Origin: Vitrella brassicaformis
Lineage: Eukaryota; Sar; Vitrellaceae
Assembly: GCA_001179505.1 (NCBI GenBank)
Contig: CDMY01000499.1
Coordinates: forward strand, 53,642 to 92,420
Reading direction: 5' to 3'
Length of the DNA: 38,779 nucleotides
This document shows, piece by piece, positions 19,499-35,571 of the stretch. Made by a program: the position numbers and the translations under genes. Position 1 is the stretch's first letter, and every line of letters starts with the position of its first letter. The notes beneath the pieces were generated by a model. It searched no databases, was not told where the DNA came from, and was given only the letters and a program-made list of their open reading frames with translations.

Positions 19499-21772
19499 AT
19501 GGCGCCTCTCACGAACCGCCGATGGGTGCTGGCGAGAGATGTGAAGGGAAAAACGACGGAAGGGGACTTCAGGTACACACACAGACACACACACACACAC
19601 AGGGACGCACGGACATTCACATGAGTGTTGGTGCGGTGTTTGTGCATGCAGGCGCGCGGACACTCGTGTGGACGATGCACAGCTGAAAGATGGCGAAGTT
19701 ATGCTCAAACAGGTGCGCAGTGGATGGATGGATGGACACATTCATCGCCCTGTCTGTGTGTGCTCGTGTGTGTGTGTGTGTGTGTGTGTGCAGCTGCTCA
19801 TCTCATTCGACCCCGCCCAACGGACTTGGCTGACGTACGTCCGCACACCCACTACACTCTCTCTCATACACGACTGTCTGTCTGTCTGTCTGTCTGTGTG
19901 TGTGTGTGTGTGTGTGTGGATGCGTGTGTGTGGATGCGTGTGTGTGGATGGGCAGGGACAGCAGCTACGTCACCAAGATTAAAGTCGGCGAGGTCATGCG
20001 CGCCATTTCATTGTCGCGAGTGGTGGCATCCAAACACCCGGACTGGCAAGCTGGTAGTACTCCAGCATGTCTGTGCGGGGGGTTGTGTGCACGTGTGTGT
20101 GTGTGTGCGGTGTGTTGATTGCAGGTGACTTGGTTCGGTGCCTGGGTGGGTGGCAGGACTATCTGATTATCAGCCCCGATGAGGTCAAGAAGGCCGGTAC
20201 GTCACGAGTGTGTCTGCAGTAAGGCTGCTTGCGTCGAGAGATACACGCACATCCACACGACGTGTGTGTTGTGTGTGTGTGTGTGTGCGTGTGCATGGCA
20301 ACCAGACGCCATCGCCGACCCGAAGGAGCGGCTCACGCGGCAGTCGGAGCGGCTTGCCAAAGTAGTGGTACGCATCCACACACACATGGCTTATGTGTGT
20401 GTGCCTGTCCTCAAACCGGTACGTCGATTCCACACGTGTATACGTGCAGCTGCCCCCCGGTGTCCCAATGGAGCTGGGCATTTCGCTGTTTGGTCCGTGA
20501 GCCAGTCAGTACCTTCACTCGTTTGTTTTTGTGTGCACACGTGTACCGATCTTCTGTGGCCTTGTACGGGTACACTTGTGCAGGTGTGACCGGCCTCACT
20601 GCCTACGTCGGCCTCGTCAAGGTGCGCACACACATCGATGCACAAGTGCCATGTATACTGCGCACATGTGCCTGCGTGTCTGTGTGCAGGTGGGTCGCGT
20701 CAAGGAAGGCCAGACGGTGCTTGTGTCAGCTGCTGCCGGGGCAACAGGCTCAGTCGTCGGTAACACACACACACGTATACATGGGCGCACACGTCCGTGT
20801 GATCGTCTCTACCCATGTGTGTGGTGTACAGGTCAGCTTGCCAAGGCGTATGGCGCCAAGACGGTGGTGGGCATCGCTGGCGGACCGGAGAAGTGCAAAT
20901 TCCTCGTCGAGTACGCCCAACCACATGAATCGGGGCATGGCTGTGCGAATCCGCATGTGTGACACGTGCGTGTCTCTGCAGGACTCTTGGCTTTGATGCG
21001 GCGATAGACTACAAGAGCCAAGAGACAAAGAGGAAGGGGCTCAGGAGGTCGGTAGCTAACACTGACACTGACACTCGGCCACATCAATGTGTGTACCTTT
21101 TTCATTTGTGCCGCCAGGTGCATAATGGAGAGGTGTCCCGAAGGCGTCGACCTGTTCTTCGACAACGTCGGCGGCGAAGTAAGTATACCGCATCACATCA
21201 CATCACATCCCCACCCTCACAGATGCACAGATGTACACGTGGGCATCCCTGTCACCCTGTCACTTAGACCCTTGAGGCAGGCATATCGTGTCTGCGAGAG
21301 TTCGGCACCGTCGTGCTCTGTGGCGCTATCGGCGAATATCAGAAACCCAGCAAAGAGGTCAAGCATATTATCAAACCTTTCCCCCCAGCCATGTACGTGT
21401 GTCTGTCCACGTGTGCAGATCGCAGGCATCCGCAACTACTTTGAGCTGGTCAAGAAGTAAGTATCACACGACACCACGCCCAATGGTACGTGCAATGCAT
21501 CCTTCTCGTCACGCAGATCGGCCCGAGTGGAGGGTTTTCTGGTGCCCCGTTTCGCCTCAAGCTTTGGCGAGGCTGTAGATGAGCTTGGCAGGCTCAGCAA
21601 ATCGGTACATATGCCTTCGTACATAAAGAGATGCATCGCAGATGTGTGAATGGTCTTGCAGGGTCAGATCCACCAGGCGCACGACATCCAGGCGGGCTTT
21701 GAGAGCCTCCCCAAAACGTTCATACGGCTGTTCGAGGGAAGGAACACCGGGAAACTGCTCTGCAAGCTGTGA
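19499..21772 (+). CDS. NADP-dependent medium-chain oxidoreductase, prostaglandin reductase / CurA type
   Basis: Sixteen exons join in phase to 363 aa, the normal family length: 19499-19572, 19652-19712, 19794-19834, 19956-20053, 20125-20196, 20306-20367, 20450-20492, 20584-20621, 20690-20759, 20832-20910, 20982-21047, 21118-21178, 21268-21357, 21419-21456, 21517-21604 and 21662-21772. The zinc-free MDR fold is clear: NRRWVLA start, LLISFDPAQRTWL, LGISLFGVTGLTAYVGL, the dinucleotide-binding AAAGATGSVVGQLAKAYGA (177-195), VVGIAGGPEKC, DLFFDNVGGE (246-255), CGAIGEYQKPSKE, RVEGFLVPRF. Such enzymes reduce the double bond of alpha,beta-unsaturated ketones or aldehydes with NADPH, often for detoxification. 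MAPL at 19499 matches the family's usual N-terminus, but an in-frame ATG at 19430 adds 23 residues resembling a signal peptide. Confidence 0.92.
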
Positions 21773-22059
21773 TCCAACGGGCCTTCGGACAATCTGCTGC
21801 ATCAAGGGGCCCTACCGAGACATTGTGTCGGCGTGTTTTTTGGCTTTTCATGAGACATGCATGACCGGATGAGAGAGACGGTTTTATTGGAGCAGACGAA
21901 AGAGATCTGCGGTGTGTCAGAGGGACTGTGAGGCTCTCAGTAGTTTTTCGTGCATTACATGAAGGCAGCGAGTCTATCGCCGGGAAGAGGTGAGACCCGA
22001 TTTGAGACTGCGATCGGGACCCCCAGGCGCCCCCAGGATGTTTCTCATCTCGCGTGTAG
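21773..22059. promoter_or_regulatory. Spacer between tandem genes
   Basis: This 287-bp interval lies between the oxidoreductase stop and the next plus-strand ATG. It should carry the 3' end signals of the first gene and the promoter of the second. No specific motif is identified. Confidence 0.35.
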
Positions 22060-23101
22060 ATGGCTGATATGCATCGTCCCCCCGGCGCACCCGAGCTTGT
22101 CCCGGCCGCTCCCCGGCTCTCTGTTGTGCTGCTGCTTGTGGTGACTGTGTGTGCGATTCCTGTTCGTGGCGTGAAGTTCCATGAAGGTGAGCACACCACA
22201 GTCCGTGAAGGCGCAGCATCCTCATTCGGATGGTTGTTTGCATCGATTTCCCATCCATGTGTCATCGGCAGATAATGCCTTCCCCTTCCCCTTTCCCTCC
22301 TCGTTGATGCAACAGGTCAGTGAGGCAGGGACAGGCACATGCAGTGGACGGAGTGGGGAATGCCGCAGGCTGAGTCAGACCTGTGTGTGCACTGTGCAAA
22401 TGCCCTTTAATGATCATGCAGTATGCCCAAAGCTGGCAAAATGCGACCGGTGTCCTCCGATCAGCATGTGAGTGTCCAGTGGCTGTGCACACCGATGGAG
22501 TGCTCTCTACTGTTCCTTGTATGCTCTCTTCTCAGCAGCGGTGCGGCACACCTATTCCGTCCGCCACCATGAGCATAGCAGACACAAGAGGGCCTCAAGG
22601 GTATACACACACACACACACACACGCACACACACACAGAGAGAGAGAGAGAGGTTCCCATATTCCATGGTCCGTCATGCGTATGCAGAATAGGCCTCCGT
22701 TGTCACCAAGAATGGAGACGGTGTATGGCTACGCGTCTGATGATGAGCCTACGGAAGAGCCCCCTACACGCAAGAGGCTCGACAAGAGCAAACTGGCCGT
22801 GTTCGAACAGAAGCCCGTTGAGACGGACAAGGAGATGCGGGAACGTATACGCAGAGAAAACGCCGAGAGAAAACGGCAGAGCCAACAGAGGAAGGAACAG
22901 GAAGACGTGAGGCCTCCGGAACGATGGGTGCTCACTTCCCGACACACATGCATTCACATTCACTTCACTGCAGGCTGCGAAGCAGCGTGCTGCGGAATTT
23001 AAGCTGAAAAAGGACAGCTTCGAAGCAGACAAGAAGGAGGCACAGAAAGTCACCACCACCACCACTAGCGGGAAACAGCCAAGAGGTGCACACCTGCAGG
23101 G

Positions 23102-23133
<32 letters not shown>

Positions 23134-25909
23134 GCACAGACAGATATATTCGTGTTGATGTGTGATTGGTCAGGACCCAAGCCGCCGATCAAGCCAAAGC
23201 CGACGGGCGCAACCAAGTCGACTGTGCCCAGGCCATCCCCCCCTCAGCGCGCAGTCCCTCCCAGAGTTATCAGGACGGAACTACCGGTCGGACCAAAAGA
23301 TGGTAAGAACCGCGCCGCCCAGCAGAGACATGCAGACATACTGGCACACACAACACGTCAACACGGGTATGTCTCCTGCCATGTCTGTGTTCAGACGTGG
23401 ATTCTGGGGAAGTATCTGTCCGCGAAAGGGCAAAGATGTGGGGCGAACAGAAACCAAAAACACGTAGGCACAGATCGTGTATGTGCACTCGCACACGCAC
23501 ACACACACATACACCCACGTTCCCTACATGTCATCGTGTTCAGACGGGCGTCCCCAGGCTGCACAGCCTGCACGGCCTGCGAGCGCCTACACGCCCCCTG
23601 CAGAAGCAGAAGACGAGGACGAGTGGGAAACGGGGGGCGAAATCGAGCAACAAAGTACGTACGAATCACAGGCTGATGCCCACGTTCATTTGTCCACGGG
23701 CGCTGCGTCCACACACAGGGGGAGCTGTACCAGTGTCGAAGGAGGACAAGGAAGCCATCATGGCTGGTCTCGCTAAGACCACGCATAAGACCACGCCACA
23801 GCAGAAGCAGATCGGGAAACGTGGGAAGGGTAGGACAGAGAGGGACACCCATCACATAGAGAGGAACTAATGCGTCTGGATGCAGTGGGTGCAGGTGCAG
23901 TCACCAAAGAGACCGAAGAGATGCCAGCGGCCCCTGGGCTCGGCAGGCCCGTGGGCAAGCTCAACAAGGAAGCTCTCAAGAATCTGGTGAACAAACAGGG
24001 CGTAATAAATTTCTGTGTCCCACATCCCACAACACGCAACACCGATAAACGTACACGCTCCATTGCCCGACGGATGGATGTGCGTCTCAGAATATTCCCC
24101 TGGGCCCACCTCCCAAAGATATCGGGAAGAAGAAGGCGAAGAAGGCGGAGCCCCCTGCTCCTCCTGCAGCGCCGCCTGCCGCCCCACCCGTCCAAGTCAA
24201 GCCTGGTACACACCAAGCCTTCCACGAACATACATACGTCATGTCACCTCGGGTGGTATCCACCTTGTTTGCTCTTTTTGAGGTCAGGTCAGATCCCCCC
24301 TCCCCCTCCCCCTCCAATTGGTGGGCCCCTAGGCAAGCCGGGGGTTCCGCCTCCCCCTGGGCCTCCCCCTCCACCCCGTGGTGGTATTCCAGCCCCCCCA
24401 GGGCCCCCGCCACCTCCCCCGCCTCCTGGCGGCCCCCCAACACGTGCCGGAGGAGGAGGGCCACCAAAGGCACCTCCTGCCGAAGGGCGGGACGGAATGT
24501 TGGGTACGTGCCCGTCAAGAGACGTGAATTGGATACAGATACTTTCTGCATGCTGTTTACTATGTGTTGAGCAGCTGCCATTAGGGCCCTGAAAAGAGAA
24601 GGCGTACCAAAGATACACGAAAAGAGTGAAAACATGTAGACAGACGGCTGGTGTGACTGCGTGCAGAGTGAAGACGAAGAGGCGGAGAAGCGGTCGCAAA
24701 TGAAATTCACCGTGAGATACAGAAAGAGAAGAGACACATGTGTACACAGATACACAACCGGGTGACACGTGTATCAGTGTGTATGCCTTTCACGTGTGTA
24801 GGGTCCGCCCACCGTCAAAAAGAAGGTGGAGAAGAAAGAAGAAAAGGGACCTGAGAAGCAGGAAGACATGATGAAGGACCTGGAGAAGCAGCTCGAAGGG
24901 AACGACAGGCCAAAAATGTGACATAAAACTAAGACGGCTACACACAAACTCCCCCCCCCCCCCCNNNNNNNNNNNNNNNNNNNNNNNNNNNNNNNNNNNN
25001 NNNNNNNNNNNNNNNNNNNNNNNNNNNNNNNNNNNNNNNNNNNNNNNNNNNNNNNNNNNNNNNNNNNNNNNNNNNNNNNNNNNNNNNNNNNNNNNNNNNN
25101 NNNNNNNNNNNNNNNNNNNNNNNNNNNNNNNNNNNNNNNNNNNNNNNNNNNNNNNNNNNNNNNNNNNNNNNNNNNNNNNNNNNNNNNNNNNNNNNNNNNN
25201 NNNNNNNNNNNNNNNNNNNNNNNNNNNNNNNNNNNNNNNNNNNNNNNNNNNNNNNNNNNNNNNNCCCCCCCCCCCCCCCCCCCCCCAACGACCACTCTCT
25301 TTGGCACCTCTCACGCAGGCCGCGGAAGCTGCCAAAGAGAAAGGGGAAGAGGCGACAGGGGCTAAGCAGATGTCCCCTGAAGACATCGAAGCAGAAGAGA
25401 GGGCGAAACGCATCGCAGAACACAACGTGCGTACGTGAGGTGGCCATCGACTCACCATAACATGCGCACACACATCTCCTTCACGTATGTCTGCAGAGGA
25501 AACATGCTGCCGAGATAGCCGAGAGGGAGGCGCGAAAGCGAAAGGAGAAGGAGGAAGAAGAGGCCAAGAAGCGGGTACATGTACACACATACAACAACAA
25601 ACGCAGATACAGGAACACACATCAACCCTTCCAGCGATGTTCGCCCACGTGTGTGTGTGTGTGTGTGTGCGTGTGGTTCAGGAGATCCGTGCGAAGCAAG
25701 AGGCGAACCGTGACACCGTCACAGCATCGGATCGCTTCAAGCGCCTCCAGCAGCAACGGCAGCAGGATGAAGACGAAGACGAAGAGGAGGACGTGAGCAC
25801 TCTGACAGACACAGAGAGGCATGATGACAGAGACACAGACATGCCTGCTCTCCTGTGGTGTGCGTCTGTGTGTGTGTTTCTGTGTCAGACGGACGATTGG
25901 GACGATTAG
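22060..25909 (+). CDS. Proline-rich protein with WH2-like motif and acidic Trp tail (WASP-like nucleation-promoting factor candidate)
   Basis: Sixteen exons join in phase from 22060 to 24917 (22060-22186, 22272-22315, 22422-22467, 22536-22600, 22688-22906, 22974-23085, 23174-23302, 23395-23463, 23544-23654, 23719-23829, 23886-24001, 24091-24205, 24288-24503, 24575-24603, 24667-24711, 24802-24917). Four follow a gap (25319-25426, 25497-25574, 25682-25792, 25889-25909), giving at least 661 aa. Order: hydrophobic segment 20-33 (signal peptide or anchor); charged coil; polyproline block at about 422-485; WH2-like GRDGMLAAIRALKREG (488-503); long Glu/Lys coiled coil; tail ending EEEDTDDWDD. Polyproline, a WH2 motif and an acidic end with a near-terminal Trp are the hallmarks of proteins that activate Arp2/3. 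The distance between WH2 and tail is unusual, and phase 2 before the gap against phase 0 after it implies a missing exon. An alternative start is ATG at 22676. Confidence 0.7.
24951..25286. other. Assembly gap (300 N) flanked by poly-C
   Basis: A 14-base C run leads into N at 24965-25264, followed by a 22-base C run, all inside an intron of the WASP-like gene. The homopolymer probably stopped sequencing. The real length is unknown, and the phase mismatch across it suggests that at least one exon is lost. Confidence 0.95.
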
Positions 25910-27237
25910 GACTGACACTTTCGATGGGATGGATCCTTCGATGGAGACCGGTCATGAGCGGTGACAAATTGAATGCATATGAGGGAGTGAGAGTGTGTTC
26001 GTTGGTTGCAATTGGTTTGTCGGTCGATTCATGAATTAGATGATGATCAGCCTTTATTCATAGTGCAACAAATACATACACACAAGGCATATGTGTCTCG
26101 ACTGTACATGAACAGTAGCTGCTAAGGCCTCACTTCTATGACCTCACTTCCATGTGCACTTGGGGATGGTCAATTCATCCTTGATTCATCCGCTGCCCAC
26201 CAACAGCCTCCCTCTTTCGCTCCTTTCTGATGCAAGCTAATCTCGCCGACTCGAAAAAGCTCGCAAATACAGATTGTTGATTGTCGCAAAGCAGGGCAGG
26301 GGGAGGATCACATGTCCTCCTGCACAAGAGCGCTGACATCCGCTGGGCAGAGAACCTTCGCGAATCGCCATTTTTGACGATTTAAGAGACAGGCGCGTCA
26401 CATGAGGAGCTGCATGGCCCACGGGAGCTTCTGAGGACAAAGGGGAACAACACGAACGACAGCAAGTGAAGATCAGCCCCGCCTGCTTGTGAGAGATTAG
26501 CGCTGAGTCACTGACTTAGCGAAGCTGCACAGTGACACGTGTATTGCTCTGGGGCGTTGTGTGCGTGTCAGAGTGGGAGCACTCGGCTGAGTTAGGCGCC
26601 TTGTGGTCACCCTGGTACGCGCGAAGTCGTCTGTGCACAATCCACTGTGTGTGGTGTCAAATGTCTGTCCTCCTTGCCTTGTCAGGCGTCCCAGCCCTCC
26701 CCCTCTCTCCCATCTGCATCTCCTCTTTGTCGTTCTGCCACTGCTACTGCTGCTGGCGGTAGCTCCTCTCGCCTAGCTTTATCGCGGCCGCCCGAGCTGA
26801 CCCTCAGCAGCCCACAACCACACACTGACGCACACAAGGCGGCTGTCAAAGAGGTCAGTGCGATCGACAGACAGATACACGGTCATGTGTGTGTGTGTTT
26901 CATTCAGTCGCCGTATCGGTCTTTGAGCGCAGCATCGACTGTGAGTGACTGCGCGTCGTCCGTCACCGTCTCACCAGTGATTAGCCAGGTGTGTAGCGTA
27001 CCCATCACCCAGACACACACCCACAACCCCATACCGACTGTATCTGTCACTGTCACTGTGCATCACAACCACCACCACCACCGGCACCATCATCGCCATT
27101 GCCAGTCGGGCGACCCCTTGATCGACCTCGAGAGCAACAGACCTCCTCCCTCCTCCCCGTCCCCATCCGACTCATCTGCACCCTCTCAGGTCGCACCAGC
27201 CTTCACAGCTCTATCGGCGATCCGCGTCAACGGCACC
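25910..27237. other. Intergenic / leader region upstream of SERCA gene
   Basis: About 1.3 kb lies between the WASP-like stop and the chosen SERCA ATG. No gene is recognised in 25910-26640. From 26647 to 27237 one frame is open and continuous with the SERCA start, and includes a His-rich run near 27060-27110 (HHHHRHHHRH). It also has usable splice signals (GAG|GTCAGT near 26851, CATTCAG near 26907). It is either 5' untranslated leader with introns or a long N-terminal extension absent from other SERCA pumps. The first is more likely. Confidence 0.4.
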
Positions 27238-33410
<6,173 letters not shown>

Positions 33411-34928
33411 CGGACACCACAGGTGTGCCTCCCTGCATGACGGATGCATCGATATGAGTGGATGTGTACTCACGGCCTCTATATAACTCTGCGCACGTGT
33501 ACGTACGTATATACGCACATCAATCATCCATCGATTCATTGAATGCATTGATCCCCATCCAGCCGTGTGTGTCATGTACCGTACGTGTACATGGAGGAAG
33601 GAATAAGGCAATGAATGCAATGCAATGCAGACACGAAAAAGTGTGCGCATCAATTCGTATCAGTAAAGGACAGAAATGGGAAAGGGGAGGGGAGGGATGC
33701 AGGAGGGGATGCACACAAGACAACCACCGACTGGAGCTCACGTACAGACGTACGTTGACATACTTGAGTGTGCTTTTTGGCCTACATGCGTCTGCTAGGG
33801 AGACAAACAACAAGTGCTATGCTGTGTATGTGACTGACAGAGTGAATTCACCGACCCATCCCACCCCTCCCCCGTGTGTGTCTGCGTGCATGTGTGTGTG
33901 TGTGTGTGTGGCCCCCTATTGCAATGCATGTACTATGGTCTAGTGCCCCCTGAGTGTTTCTATTCATTCGGTGTCCATCCATCTGATTGCCTTCCTACAG
34001 TCATGTTTGTCAAGCCGACCGACTTTTGCATCCGTACGTACGTGTCTGTCTGATGTGCAACTTGACTGACCGACCGATTGCAGTGTGCTCTTAACTAGAT
34101 AGATGCTAATTGAATGAACCCTCTTTGCCAGTCCGTTGTCGCGCCTCCTGAATCTACGGTCTATTCTTCCTCTACTCCATTCTACGCATTCTACATCCAC
34201 CGAATACACCATCGTACATGCACACGTGCAGCACTGGATGAGACGCCACAAGGGATGTCTGTAGTCTAGATAGCATGTCGTGCTGCCGCTATGCTCAGCA
34301 GGTACGTGCCGTCTTCTAGGAGGGGCATCGGCCGTATTACCTCTCTACCACACTGAGGATGGAGTGTACAGGGCGGGCCAGTGTGTACCTCCCAGTCACC
34401 AGCGCCTGCAGTTTGGCCGCCAATCATTCATTCATTTTCTACAATTCTCAGCAGAGACAAATCATTCACTGCTACACCAATCATTCATTCTCTACAAATT
34501 ATCTACAATTCGCTATACGAGGGGGCGTTTTACCGGGATATGGCTTGACCTTGGCTGCAATCTGATTCCATCTTTCCTGCTGTGGCATACATCGCTATCC
34601 GCGCCACCATCCGCATCCACATCCATCGCAGCTCCACCGTCGATATAAGCAGCTGCCGTAGCAGAAGCAGGGACGCCAGCAGCACTGACGCGGTTGATGG
34701 ACCAACACGTCTGCATCCATTAAATGGACAGAGACACATCTATACACTCAAGTTGCTATATGTCAGGGGACTGCGTGTTTGCATACCGCTCAGCGACAGG
34801 ACATTTTGTCGGACTAGCCACACCCGTCCCAGCGATGCCGACATATGGGTGATCGTCGATCTATGACAAACAACAGAGAAGTCCACCGGAATGAAATTCG
34901 ATCAGTCAATTGGATCAGTCGTCATGTC
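33411..34928. other. Intergenic, no gene recognised
   Basis: About 1.5 kb follows the SERCA stop. It holds short TG and CATT runs, and a block at 34427-34505 in which ATCATTCATT and CTACAA words recur. Open frames (for example 34280-34648) are not protein-like. Promoter and 3' end signals for neighbours may lie here but none is distinct. Confidence 0.45.
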
Positions 34929-35557
34929 TCACCAGTCTGAGACGCAGATACGTGGCCCCGATATGGTCTCTCTCTGACTCTCCCTCTCCCGGCCCTCAGC
35001 GTCGCGCATCTCTGCATCCACGGACGGGGCGGGGAGAGGCGAGGGGGCGTGCTCAGCTGTGCCGGCACGCGAGCGGGGGCCGGCGGGTCGGTGGAATGCC
35101 GGTGGGGGATGTGACGTAGCACCCGAAGCAGCAGCAGCACCAGCACCGCCATGACCACGTCCTTGGGCCTCCCGACGGCCACCTGAACCGCAGTGGACAC
35201 AGACACATTACCCACGCACATTCACGCTTTCCCGGCCTCCTCGTGTGTACCGTTGAGGGCGAGCGCCTGGCGACGTTTGTGATGGCCGTGCGTCCACTCA
35301 AGATACAGTTGGAGGAACCGCAAATGCAATCTCTCTGACCGGCGAGAAGAAGATCCCTCTGCACGCTCTTGAGTGGTGGGCCTTGCGCGAAGGACGCTCT
35401 GCAAACCTGCTCCATATGCGTGGGCACCGTGTGTCGTTCCTCCCCTGCTGAACGTTCTGCTGTGGCGGCGGGCGAGACGCCCAATTGCGCCCGCCTGGCT
35501 GGTCGCCACACTATAGTCACAACCGCCTGAGACACACACACACACACACGTACTCAT
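34929..35557 (-). CDS. Hypothetical Ala/Pro/Arg-rich C-terminal exons
   Basis: On the minus strand an exon ending near 35251 (RSERLHLRFLQLYLEWTHGH then HKRRQALALN) can be spliced in phase 1 to an exon starting at 35182. The latter is Gly/Ala-rich, then Pro/Ala-rich, and ends with a charged stretch (SVDAEMRDAEGRERESQRET) and TGA at 34929-34931. The upstream limit of the first exon is not fixed. A second frame of the last exon is also open and would encode a hydrophobic helix, so the reading is tentative. It may be the 3' end of the larger minus locus that follows or a separate gene. Confidence 0.35.
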
Positions 35558-35571
35558 GTCACTCCACTCGA

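Noticed and set aside
24289-24768. Minus-strand Gly-rich frame opposite the polyproline block
   Set aside because: It is the mirror of the plus-strand proline codons; the plus exons join in phase on both sides.
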